From Gammaproteobacteria bacterium (GTDB taxonomy: Bacteria > Pseudomonadota > Gammaproteobacteria > GCA-001735895), in NCBI GenBank assembly GCA_030595795.1, contig JAUVCH010000030.1, positions 1 to 36,495 of the forward strand: a DNA stretch of 36,495 nt, given 5' to 3'. Under the pieces are notes generated by a model. That model was not told the origin of the DNA. It saw nothing but the letters and a program-made list of their open reading frames with translations, and made no database searches. The translations under genes and the position numbers were made by a program. Below are positions 17,230 to 24,992 of this stretch, in pieces. Position 1 is the stretch's first letter; each line of letters opens with the position of its first letter.

Positions 17230-17877
17230 TCATTTGATCTGCACCTGTCGGTCAATCCAGGAAACACCCTTCCCTGTAACATAGATAATCACCATATAAA
17301 TGAGACCCGCGAGGAGAAACATTTCAAAAGGTTTATAGGTCGAACCAATGTAACGTTGCGCGGTATAGGTTAGTTCAACTACCGAGATCGCAGCGACCAG
17401 GGCCGTGCCTTTTATCTGAGCATTGATGTTGACACCAAGCGGTCGAATCATGAGTCGGGCAGCTTGCGGCAAAACCACTCTCGTCATGGTTTGCCAGCCG
17501 CTCATCCCCAAGGTACGAGACGCTTCTACCTGACCTTTGTCTACAGCGATGATCGCACCACGCATGGTCTCCGTCATATAGGCACCAATATTGATTCCTA
17601 AACCAAGAACACCTGCTGAGAAAGCATCTAACTGAATGCCTATTTGTGGACCGCCGAAGTAGAGGATAAACAATTGGATAAGCGCAGGTGTTCCACGGAT
17701 GACGCTGACATAGGCGGCCCCAATAAACCTTAAAACCGACATTCGAGAGAGTCGGGCATAAGCCCCGAGTGCCCCACAGGCCAGACCCAGCACAGTGGAC
17801 AGCACAGCGAGCTGAACAGTGACAAGGGCCGCCTGCAAAAAGAAGGGGTAAACTCGTAATATGAGGTCATAGTCCAT
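17230..17877 (-). CDS. Polar amino-acid ABC transporter permease (first)
   Basis: A 215-residue permease paralogous to its neighbour, with EAA motif ASRTLGMSGWQTMTRVVLPQA, SVIRGTPALIQLFILYF near the N-terminal third and INAQIKGTALVAAISVVEL after the motif. It begins 17 bases after the creatininase-family gene stop. Two permeases plus one ATPase and one binding protein make a complete PAAT-family importer. Confidence 0.9.
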   Translation of the reverse strand: MDYDLILRVYPFFLQAALVTVQLAVLSTVLGLACGALGAYARLSRMSVLRFIGAAYVSVIRGTPALIQLFILYFGGPQIGIQLDAFSAGVLGLGINIGAYMTETMRGAIIAVDKGQVEASRTLGMSGWQTMTRVVLPQAARLMIRPLGVNINAQIKGTALVAAISVVELTYTAQRYIGSTYKPFEMFLLAGLIYMVIIYVTGKGVSWIDRQVQIK

Positions 17878-17894
17878 AGTTAAAATCCACTTGT

Positions 17895-18686
17895 CTAGTG
17901 ATGATCAGTACGTTCGAGAATCGGTAAGCTTCGAATTTCGCGCACGAGTACAACCGTCGCGTCGATTGCGGCCTCAAGAAACAGACCACCAGTTTCTGGG
18001 TTGGCAACCGTCGGGTCACCCATGGTTCCATCAGGCGTTACCTCGGACCACCAACGCATCAGATTTGCCGAACTGCCACCAGCCGCTAAGTCCAAATTAA
18101 AAAACTGACTATCCTGATTATGGATCATCTGCTTTTCTGCCTTTTCCAGTTCCACAAGTTCTGGGTGGAGATGCAAATAGATAGATGTTTCAAATTCTCC
18201 GGCATGCGCGCATCCACCAGTTTCTGATTTTCGCAACTCATTAATACGTTTAGATATCAGGTTCCAATAGGATGTCGAGACACAAATCACTTCAGACTGG
18301 ATGACTGTTTGACGGGCAGCAAGGTCGAGTACGGGGTGGTTAGAACCATGCGAATTAAACAGCATAATTCTTCGAAAGCCGTGATGTGCCAACGATTTGG
18401 TTATATCGGTAATGAACCTTATTAGCGTGTCTGGCTCAACCCATATCACGCCAGGAAAATCTTTGTGATGTTCGTTAAACCCATAAGGTATAGGTGGCAT
18501 AACGAGGATCTCGCTTGGTGCTTTCTTCGCTGCACCCTCCACCACTGCCATACCTAGAACTGTGTCGGTATCTAGTGGTAAATGCGGGCCGTGATCTTCG
18601 GTCGCCGAAACAACCAGTATGACAACTCGATCTTTATCGGCTTTGCGAACTTCATCAAGCGTCAACTGCGCATAATTAGTTTTCAT
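17895..18686 (-). CDS. Creatininase-family amidohydrolase
   Basis: A 263-residue metal-dependent hydrolase. Family motifs are ATEDHGPHLPLDTD (metal ligands Glu, His and Asp), FNSHGSNHPVLD, and HAGEFETS with the second-site His/Glu. The family opens cyclic or linear amides (creatinine, formamides, mycofactocin peptide). It sits between the binding protein and the permeases, an unusual position that ties the enzyme to the imported substrate. AGGAA before the ATG is a good ribosome binding site. Substrate not determinable. Confidence 0.85.
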   Translation of the reverse strand: MKTNYAQLTLDEVRKADKDRVVILVVSATEDHGPHLPLDTDTVLGMAVVEGAAKKAPSEILVMPPIPYGFNEHHKDFPGVIWVEPDTLIRFITDITKSLAHHGFRRIMLFNSHGSNHPVLDLAARQTVIQSEVICVSTSYWNLISKRINELRKSETGGCAHAGEFETSIYLHLHPELVELEKAEKQMIHNQDSQFFNLDLAAGGSSANLMRWWSEVTPDGTMGDPTVANPETGGLFLEAAIDATVVLVREIRSLPILERTDHH

Positions 18687-18711
18687 TCAGCGATTCCTAA
18701 AGCCGTCAGAA

Positions 18712-18754
18712 GAACAAAGCCCGGGTCTGGCGAAGAGTTATTCCAGACCCGGGC
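18712..18754 (-). terminator. Attenuator hairpin after the binding-protein gene
   Basis: A perfect 12-bp inverted repeat, GCCCGGGTCTGG on both strands (18754-18743 and 18730-18719), with a 12-base loop begins 5 bases after the binding-protein stop and is followed on the minus strand by the T-rich TTTGTTCTTCT. It probably terminates part of the transcripts or protects the 3' end, so that the binding protein is made in excess over the membrane and enzyme genes. Confidence 0.7.
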
Positions 18755-18759
18755 AACGA

Positions 18760-19530
18760 TTAGCGGATATCCCCACCTACCCATTTTTCGGCGATGGTCA
18801 GGTAGGTTCCATCTGCCTGGATTTCGTCTAAGGCTTTCTGCATGGCCGCACGCAGTTTTGGGTTACCCTTGCGGATGGCAATACCAGCACCGACGCTTTC
18901 GGTCACCAGATCTTCAATTTGTGCAATATCGCGTTCACTAGCTTTAGCAGCCAAGATGACGGCAATCGAGTCTCCAATAATGGCATCAACCCGGCCGTTT
19001 TCGAGTTCCATTAATAGTTCTGGCAGACCTTTGTAAGTTTTGACGCTATAGCCTTGCTCCCGCGCCCATTTCTCATGAGTTTCACCGAGTGTTACACCAA
19101 CCTTCACGCTACCCAATTGCGATACGCTGGTAACCTTAGATCCAGCCATAGTGAAGATCGCACGCATGGTTGAATAATAAGGGCCGACGAAATCTACAAC
19201 TTTTTCACGTTTCTCGGTAATCGACATAGAGCCGACAATCGCGTCATATTTGTTGGCAAGCAGTCCGCCGATAATGCCATCCCACGCGGTAGTAACAACA
19301 ACAGCTTCAACACCCATACGTCGCGCAATTTCCTTACCGATGGCAGGATCGAAGCCGACAACTTCATTTTGCTCATTAACAAAATTAAACGGTGGGTAAG
19401 CGCCAGTCATGGCGATTTTCATTGAACCATTGGATTTTATCATGGCAAGCTCGTCAGAAAATGCCGAGGTCGAGATTAACATGCCTGTCGCAACAATCGC
19501 AGTCAGTAGGACTTTTAAAGTATTAAACAT
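18760..19530 (-). CDS. Polar amino-acid ABC transporter substrate-binding protein
   Basis: A 256-residue SBP_bac_3 family periplasmic protein. The signal peptide spans residues 1-25 (hydrophobic LLTAIVATGMLISTSAF). MTGAYPPFNFVNEQNEVVGFDPAIGKEIARRMG and GSMSITEKREKVVDFVGPYY are family hallmarks, with GRVDAIIGDS in lobe 2. It is the first gene of the operon, has a strong GAGGAG site and is followed by an attenuator. Ligand is inferred only as a polar amino-acid-like compound. Confidence 0.92.
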   Translation of the reverse strand: MFNTLKVLLTAIVATGMLISTSAFSDELAMIKSNGSMKIAMTGAYPPFNFVNEQNEVVGFDPAIGKEIARRMGVEAVVVTTAWDGIIGGLLANKYDAIVGSMSITEKREKVVDFVGPYYSTMRAIFTMAGSKVTSVSQLGSVKVGVTLGETHEKWAREQGYSVKTYKGLPELLMELENGRVDAIIGDSIAVILAAKASERDIAQIEDLVTESVGAGIAIRKGNPKLRAAMQKALDEIQADGTYLTIAEKWVGGDIR

Positions 19531-19616
19531 TTTGGGCTCCTCATTTTAGAAATTATAAATCAATCGTTATCACCGGGTAGGTCGGACAATAACTTGAGAA
19601 GCATTGTGTCCTAAAT

Positions 19617-19656
19617 ATCAATATTTGAAAAATAGATAATGAAAATGATCAATATT
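19617..19656. promoter_or_regulatory. Candidate LysR operator: direct repeat in divergent promoter
   Basis: The 9-mer ATCAATATT occurs at 19617-19625 and 19648-19656, 31 bases apart (three helical turns), in the 140-bp region between the ABC operon and the divergent LysR gene. Each copy sits in a loosely dyadic AT-rich block. This matches the expected place and phasing for a LysR activator, but the repeat is AT-rich and short. Confidence 0.4.
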
Positions 19657-19673
19657 CATGGTATCTATGGGTG

Positions 19674-20633
19674 ATGACAACAAATAATACTATCAAGGGT
19701 AGCCGTAGAACTTTCGACTGGAATCTGTTACACACTTTCGTCGTACTTGCGGAGGCTGGCAGTGTGACCGGAGCGGCGGAGCAATTAGGGCGAAAACAAC
19801 CTTCTGTATCCAATGCCTTACGGCGTCTGGAAACCGAGATTGGTAAAAAGCTGATCAACAGGTCACCCGGTATCTACCGTCTGACCGATGCCGGAAAATT
19901 GTTATACCGGGAAGCCATAGAGGTATACGGAATAGTTGCCGGAATTAAAACGATCATGCGGGAGGTTACGGACGAAATTCGTGGGCATGTACGGGTTGCC
20001 ATGGCCAGCCAGGTGGCCTGCCCATTCTTCGATAATAGTTTGCAGGTTTTCCATGAAACCCACCCGAAAGCTACTTTTGCACTCGACGCCATGGCAAGCG
20101 AGGCTGCACTAAACGAAGTAGCCGCCAGGCGGGCCTCATTTGCTGTTTGTCTGGTACATAAACGTAATTCAAAACTTGAATACCTCAATATGTACCGAGA
20201 ATTTTTTGGTTTGTTCTGTGGACCAGGCCACGCATTATTTGGACGCAGCGGACTCTCTAAAGAGGACTTACAAGGCCATTCCTCAGTCATCTTTTTAACC
20301 GATAGTCTAGACGATGTATTACGCCCGGTAACCCTGATCCGAACCGAGGCAGGTCTAGATGGTCTCGTCGTCGGTCGGTCTTCGCACCTTGAAGAAATCA
20401 AGCGCATGATTATTGCTGGTCTGGGTATTGGAGCGCTACCGATTCACGTAGTTGCCCGCGACGTGGAGGAAAGTCTTTTATGGCGGCTCCCGCCTTACGA
20501 GAATCCGCCTCAAATTAACGTGCACCTGGTGTGGAATCCAATGGCTCGTATGAATCGTGCAGAAGAGACATTTCTTAGTGCCTTGACGACAAAAATCGAA
20601 GAAACATCCATCGAAGATCGAACCTATCAATAA
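19674..20633 (+). CDS. LysR-family transcriptional regulator
   Basis: A 319-residue regulator (start ATG 19674; a GTG directly before it at 19671 is possible). The N-terminal winged helix-turn-helix FDWNLLHTFVVLAEAGSVTG AAEQLGRK is followed by QPSVSNALRRLE and the periplasmic-binding-like effector domain. It is divergent from the ABC/catabolic operon and separated from it by 140 bp, the classic layout for a LysR protein that controls its neighbour in response to the pathway substrate. Its 3' end converges with the NMT1-like gene. Confidence 0.9.
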   Translation: MTTNNTIKGSRRTFDWNLLHTFVVLAEAGSVTGAAEQLGRKQPSVSNALRRLETEIGKKLINRSPGIYRLTDAGKLLYREAIEVYGIVAGIKTIMREVTDEIRGHVRVAMASQVACPFFDNSLQVFHETHPKATFALDAMASEAALNEVAARRASFAVCLVHKRNSKLEYLNMYREFFGLFCGPGHALFGRSGLSKEDLQGHSSVIFLTDSLDDVLRPVTLIRTEAGLDGLVVGRSSHLEEIKRMIIAGLGIGALPIHVVARDVEESLLWRLPPYENPPQINVHLVWNPMARMNRAEETFLSALTTKIEETSIEDRTYQ

Positions 20634-20684
20634 CCACAAATGCAGAAGTTCCTTGATTTAAGTGTCAATAAAACCATTAGCACC

Positions 20685-21575
20685 TCAATCAACCCCAGGC
20701 GGCGCGCTACAAACGTTATCATAGGCATAACGCTCACTAATTCCGCCAACGTACTCATAGACATCGAGCGTTACGTCGAATGCCTCGCGGGTGATTTCTA
20801 CCGCTGGCGTCCAGCAACCGAGTTTTTGGTAGGTGGCGATACAACCAGCTAGTGCTGCTTGATCGACATCTGGAAAATAAGACAACTCCGCTGCGGCAAT
20901 CTCTTTAGCCGGCGTTTCATTCAGATATTGACGCGCCTTCGCGTAAGCACGAGTGAAGGCTTTAGCCGCGTCGGTTTGCAACCATTCACGCGAAGCTGCC
21001 AGGCTTGAAAAAGCACAGGAACCGATTAAAGGGCCTACCTGAGCCACAATTTGCCCAGCGCCTTCATGGCTAAGTTGTTGTGGGTAAGGACCCTGCTGCT
21101 GCACATATTGGCCCTGCCCTTCTCGATAGGTCTGATCAATAGCATCCGGCCCACCGGGTGTGATCGGTATTATTTTATCGTAGTCGATGCCTGCCTTATG
21201 GCAGGCATAACGAAACATCGCATTCGGCTGACCTCCACCAAACATGACGACCTCGGAACCTTCGAGTTTTTTCCAGGAGAATTCAGGATCGGCATAACGC
21301 GCGGTGATAAAAAATCCATCCATTTCATTAACTTTGGCAAAGTGCAATACGGGCGAAGGTTCACCTTTCGCCAGAGCAGTGAAAGCATGGCTGGGTGCGG
21401 ATTGAATCACATCGGCAGACCCATCGACTACTGCATCGACCGCCGACTTACCTGGCGGTGAAACCGACCATTCGTAATCGAGTCCTTCTTCTTTTAAAAA
21501 CCCACCCGACATGGTCGCAATGAGCGGTGAATAAAAAGCTGAGAATAATGTGAACTGGATGTTGATATCTGCCAT
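20685..21575 (-). CDS. Leaderless NMT1/THI5-like (SBP-fold) protein
   Basis: A 296-residue protein with the type II periplasmic-binding fold of the NMT1/ThiY/SsuA group (FSAFYSPLIATMSGGFLKEEGL, DVIQSAPSHAFTAL, EGSEVVMFGGGQPNAMFRYA). It begins directly MADINIQFTL and has no signal peptide or lipobox, and no permease or ATPase gene is nearby. It may therefore be a cytoplasmic enzyme or sensor built on this fold, as known for some decarboxylases, desulfinases and Thi5. It is the last gene of the unit starting with the HugZ-like gene, 14 bases after the DddP-like stop. Confidence 0.75.
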   Translation of the reverse strand: MADINIQFTLFSAFYSPLIATMSGGFLKEEGLDYEWSVSPPGKSAVDAVVDGSADVIQSAPSHAFTALAKGEPSPVLHFAKVNEMDGFFITARYADPEFSWKKLEGSEVVMFGGGQPNAMFRYACHKAGIDYDKIIPITPGGPDAIDQTYREGQGQYVQQQGPYPQQLSHEGAGQIVAQVGPLIGSCAFSSLAASREWLQTDAAKAFTRAYAKARQYLNETPAKEIAAAELSYFPDVDQAALAGCIATYQKLGCWTPAVEITREAFDVTLDVYEYVGGISERYAYDNVCSAPPGVD

Positions 21576-21589
21576 GCTGCCCTCTCTCG

Positions 21590-22849
21590 TTATTCTATTT
21601 CAAACGGAAAACTATCCAGCCTTTTCACGCCAGTTTCTGTCACTAATACCTGTGTTTCCAATTTAACACATTCGCTCCCTTTTTCACCGATCAAACTTTC
21701 CACACATAACACCATGTTCTTTTTGAACTGCCCACCGTGCGCGGATTCGAAATCGGGATGCAGCGGCACAACCGGCCATTCGTCAACCAGACCCACACCA
21801 TGGGCAGCTAGCGAATAACGGTAGGGTTGATATTTCTCTGGTATCTGCCAGGACTTTTCGTTGAACTCCTGGAAACTGACACCGGGTTTAATCAAAGTAG
21901 AATTATGCTCGATTTGATCGACGGCGGCAGCATATAGCTCGCTCTGTTTACCAGTCATTTTAGTATGCCCGCAGGTCCAGGCACGCGAAAGGTCGGCACA
22001 GTAGCCGTAAGGCCCGACCATGTCGGTATCGAAAGAAATCAACTCACCTTCATTGCAGATAGTGTCTGAGCATTCCTGATACCAGGGATTGGTTCGCGAC
22101 CCGCAGGTGAGTAATCGCGTTTCCAGCCACTCACCGCCGGATCGGGCATTTTCGTAATGTAATTCAGCCCAGAGCTCCTGTTCGGTTTTACCCGGTATCG
22201 AATTTTCATAAATGCGCGCCATACCGGCTTCGCAGACGCGTATCGTCCAACGCATCAGAGTGATTTCATCATCGCTTTTGATAGAGCGCGCCTGTTCGGT
22301 TATTTCCTGACCTTCGACAAATTCGATGCCGTGGCTTTCCAGTGCCTTGAGACCGATAGGTTCAATTTTATCCATCGCCAGCCTACGGTTACCGTTGCCG
22401 TAGCTTTGTATTAAATCATCGATTTCCGCACTCCAGTCGACCACTCTTTCGTCGGCACGATCACCAGCACTCAGGTATACCCAGGGAATCGAATTGCGCA
22501 CTTCGTCGATGCCCTCATAACCATCGCATAAATGATGACAGCCCTTGAACTCGAACATAATCGCCGGGCCTTCGGCAAAAATCAGCGCATAGCGCATCGC
22601 ATTGTGTGCCGTCCAGACCTGCATATTGGTAACATCGAGTGCATAGCGGATATTAACCGGATCGTACAGCAAGATTGCCGCACAGTTATTTTCGATTAGC
22701 TTCTGGCGAATGCGTCCCAGCCGATACTGCCGTGCCTTAACCAGAGTCTCATGTGGTATCGGGCTTTTGAGCGGTTTATCGGCGCCCTCCTGATTGAGGT
22801 AAGTTTTCTTGCGTTCGTCGTAAAAACTAAAGGACATCACTTCTACCAT
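21590..22849 (-). CDS. dddP: DddP-like M24-family enzyme (probable DMSP lyase)
   Basis: An M24 (creatinase/aminopeptidase P fold) protein; from the ATG at 22849 it has 419 residues (22837 is an alternative; the ATG at 22933 lies inside the upstream gene). Metal ligands are Asp274, Asp276 and Asp286 in FDTDMVGPYGYCADLSR, His350 in AAHGVG, Glu384 in CVESLIG and Glu398 in KLETQV, with Asp356 six residues after the His. The D-x-D-x9-D triad, the 64-residue step to His and the Asp six further match DddP as I recall it (D295, D297, D307, H371, D377), whereas ordinary M24 peptidases have two Asp 11 apart. DddP cleaves dimethylsulfoniopropionate to DMS and acrylate. A peptidase or another M24 lyase remains possible. 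Confidence 0.6.
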   Translation of the reverse strand: MVEVMSFSFYDERKKTYLNQEGADKPLKSPIPHETLVKARQYRLGRIRQKLIENNCAAILLYDPVNIRYALDVTNMQVWTAHNAMRYALIFAEGPAIMFEFKGCHHLCDGYEGIDEVRNSIPWVYLSAGDRADERVVDWSAEIDDLIQSYGNGNRRLAMDKIEPIGLKALESHGIEFVEGQEITEQARSIKSDDEITLMRWTIRVCEAGMARIYENSIPGKTEQELWAELHYENARSGGEWLETRLLTCGSRTNPWYQECSDTICNEGELISFDTDMVGPYGYCADLSRAWTCGHTKMTGKQSELYAAAVDQIEHNSTLIKPGVSFQEFNEKSWQIPEKYQPYRYSLAAHGVGLVDEWPVVPLHPDFESAHGGQFKKNMVLCVESLIGEKGSECVKLETQVLVTETGVKRLDSFPFEIE

Positions 22850-23624
22850 AAAACCCGACTTTTTCTTCGACGGAAAACGCAACGCCGGGGTTCTCGTAAT
22901 AAGAAAACACAACAATAACGCGCTGATGCTCACCCTTGACAGGGCTTACCCGATGTAATGTATTTTTACCACGAAAGACGTTTAGAGTGCCCGCTTCCAG
23001 TGGTAGCGTAGTGACATCATTTTGATCACCGGCTAGAAATTTGGCTATGCCGTCATAGTTAGGATCGATATCGGTGCGTAAACCGGTTCGGTATTGGAAT
23101 TCACCACCTTCTTGCGGTGCCTGCAATAACAAAGTCGTAGTGAACTCAGAGCGATCAAAATGCCAGTTCAGCGCTTCGCCTGCACTATAACCCATCACAT
23201 TTAGACGCGATATTTCATCATCCATCTGATGTAGTTGCGGAATTTTCATCACTGCTGCGAGAAATGCTGCAAAAGGTGGCCATTCGTAGAGTTCGATTAG
23301 CACATTATCGCGAATTTGATCCGAACAAACCGTATGATTTACTGTCTTGAATTTCTTCAGTACCGGATGATTACCTGCCAGTCCTTCGACTTCGGGTAGA
23401 AAATATATATTATGCTCGCGCTCATGCGTAAACGAATGGTTGGCTAGTTGATCAGCTGAGCTTTTCACTGCTTGTTTGATTGCATCGGGTATTAAAAAGC
23501 CATCCAGGTTGAACAGGCCAGATTCATGCAGCGCCAGCTGGCATTGATCAACCAACTTTTGACCTTCTTTGCCTGTTAGATGGTCTAGGGGATAGCGCTT
23601 TAAATCGATTATATTTTCTATCAT
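22827..23624 (-). CDS. 2-oxoglutarate/Fe(II)-dependent oxygenase
   Basis: A 265-residue double-stranded beta-helix oxygenase. The iron triad is His155 and Asp157 in ALNWHFDRSEF plus His224 in NTLHRVSPV; Arg235 in QRVIVVFSYY should bind 2-oxoglutarate. The intact HxD argues for hydroxylation rather than halogenation. It follows the HugZ-like gene with its start overlapping the stop, and its 3' end overlaps the DddP-like gene start by 23 bases, so the genes are co-translated. Substrate unknown; the neighbours suggest a small osmolyte or amino-acid derivative. Confidence 0.8.
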   Translation of the reverse strand: MIENIIDLKRYPLDHLTGKEGQKLVDQCQLALHESGLFNLDGFLIPDAIKQAVKSSADQLANHSFTHEREHNIYFLPEVEGLAGNHPVLKKFKTVNHTVCSDQIRDNVLIELYEWPPFAAFLAAVMKIPQLHQMDDEISRLNVMGYSAGEALNWHFDRSEFTTTLLLQAPQEGGEFQYRTGLRTDIDPNYDGIAKFLAGDQNDVTTLPLEAGTLNVFRGKNTLHRVSPVKGEHQRVIVVFSYYENPGVAFSVEEKVGFYGRSDVL

Positions 23625-24133
23625 TAAGGTTTACTCCGATCAGGATTAATATGAGTAATTTCAATTAAACCTTCGCCGGATAATTGAAATGCCTGCGCGA
23701 AGCCGCTTATAAATCGGCCTGATTTTGGCGTTACTTTAAAAAGTTGAAAATCCTGTAGTGGCTCAATAATATCGATAAAGTCGCCGAACCGATCTCGAAA
23801 GCCCTGCATCACCGTTTTGAACAATTCGTTTTCCCGGTCAATCACCTCGGCACGCCCCTGCCAGATAATCCGCCGACGCGCGAACTGATTGCGAGCTTCC
23901 GACTCATCTTCGATTAACAACAAACCAAGCGATGGATTAACATTGAGGTTTTGCGTATGTCGGGCTAGCTGACTAAGAAATAAATAACAGGCATTTTCGA
24001 ACCAGACAAAAGGCGCGTAACTGGCTTCTGGGAGACCGTTGGCATCGATCGTCGCCATTTGCAGGCTTCGCCGCTGATCGCGAAGTTTATGGTATTCGCT
24101 GCGGACGGTTTCGAGATTGATTTGCTGTGTCAC
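23624..24133 (-). CDS. HugZ-like / pyridoxamine 5'-phosphate oxidase-fold protein
   Basis: A 169-residue split-barrel protein starting with GTG at 24133. SLQMATIDANGLPEASYAPF, FLSQLARHTQNL and LLIEDESEARNQFARRR are the pattern of the HugZ heme oxygenase and FMN-binding PNPOx-like group. Family members bind heme or flavin. It opens the four-gene unit 90 bases after the flgF stop; whether it serves the oxygenase and DddP-like enzyme or only shares their transcript is not shown. Confidence 0.75.
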   Translation of the reverse strand: MTQQINLETVRSEYHKLRDQRRSLQMATIDANGLPEASYAPFVWFENACYLFLSQLARHTQNLNVNPSLGLLLIEDESEARNQFARRRIIWQGRAEVIDRENELFKTVMQGFRDRFGDFIDIIEPLQDFQLFKVTPKSGRFISGFAQAFQLSGEGLIEITHINPDRSKP

Positions 24134-24223
24134 TAATCGGCTTACTGGTTTTATCTAGACGCCCAATTGTGCACCGCAAAAGGCGGCTATTCAATGACGA
24201 TTCCAACACATTTGTGTTGTGTT

Positions 24224-24967
24224 TTATCCATTCAACCGCATCAACCGTGCACTAGAAGCATCATTTTCGCTGGCAAGCTTCATCATTTTCACCAGCGTTT
24301 CGTAGTGACGGGCGTATTCCATCATTCTTACCATGGCATCAACCGCGTTGACGTTGCTCGATTCAAGCGCGCCTGAGGTAACAGTGACCGAAGCATCGGC
24401 TGGAGCTTGGAAACCATCTTTGGTTCGAAACAACCCGTCTTCACCCCTGACTAGCTGATCGATTGCCGGATTCACCAGCCGAATTCGATCAACCGCTACC
24501 AGGGAGCTGGCATTTTGTCCCGCTGCACGAACGCTAATGGTGCCATCGCGTCCGATCACCAGGCTCTCGAACTGCGGCAAACTGATAGGGCCGCCCTCAC
24601 CGAGCACGATCTGGTTGGCGCCATTAGTCACCAGTCCATTCGGGTCGATGCGAAAGTCTCCACGGCGCGAAAAACCGACACTGCCGTCGTCGGCCTGAAC
24701 CGAAAACCAGCCGTCACCATTAATCGTGATATCGAGTTCACGACCAGTCGTCATTACCGAACCCTGTTTGAAATCAGAGCCTTCGACCTGATCGCTGGTA
24801 TAAACTCTGTCGGGGTGACCGGGACCATAAACGGGTTTGGCTTCAAAATAATCTAGCGTCGCCTTAAAACCGACTGTACTGACATTAGCGAGGTTATTGG
24901 CGTTGACCTGTTGAGCCTGCATGGCCTGCGAGGCACCGTTCATCGCCAGATATAGATATTTATCCAT
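24224..24967 (-). CDS. flgF: Flagellar proximal rod protein FlgF
   Basis: A 247-residue axial protein. The N-terminal rod motif QQVNANNLANVSTVGFKA, the central VMTTGRELDITINGDGWF and the C-terminal LESSNVNAVDAMVRMMEYARHYE are typical of FlgF. It polymerises in the basal-body rod after export by the flagellar type III system. It is the last flagellar gene of the block: flgG, the usual next gene, is missing, and the HugZ-like gene follows after 90 bases. Confidence 0.93.
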   Translation of the reverse strand: MDKYLYLAMNGASQAMQAQQVNANNLANVSTVGFKATLDYFEAKPVYGPGHPDRVYTSDQVEGSDFKQGSVMTTGRELDITINGDGWFSVQADDGSVGFSRRGDFRIDPNGLVTNGANQIVLGEGGPISLPQFESLVIGRDGTISVRAAGQNASSLVAVDRIRLVNPAIDQLVRGEDGLFRTKDGFQAPADASVTVTSGALESSNVNAVDAMVRMMEYARHYETLVKMMKLASENDASSARLMRLNG

Positions 24968-24992
24968 GATTTATAACCGTTTCCAGATCGTA

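Noticed and set aside
21590..22849. Ectoine hydrolase (DoeA/EutD) as identity of the M24 protein
   Set aside because: The island has an aminotransferase and a deacylase, but these are in another transcription unit, and the three-Asp metal pattern fits DddP better.
22850..22933. Longer start for the DddP-like gene
   Set aside because: The extra residues are encoded inside the oxygenase gene and look like an out-of-frame shadow.
24205..24218. AACACA/TGTGTT hairpin as terminator of flgF
   Set aside because: The loop is only two bases and there is no T-run on the minus strand.
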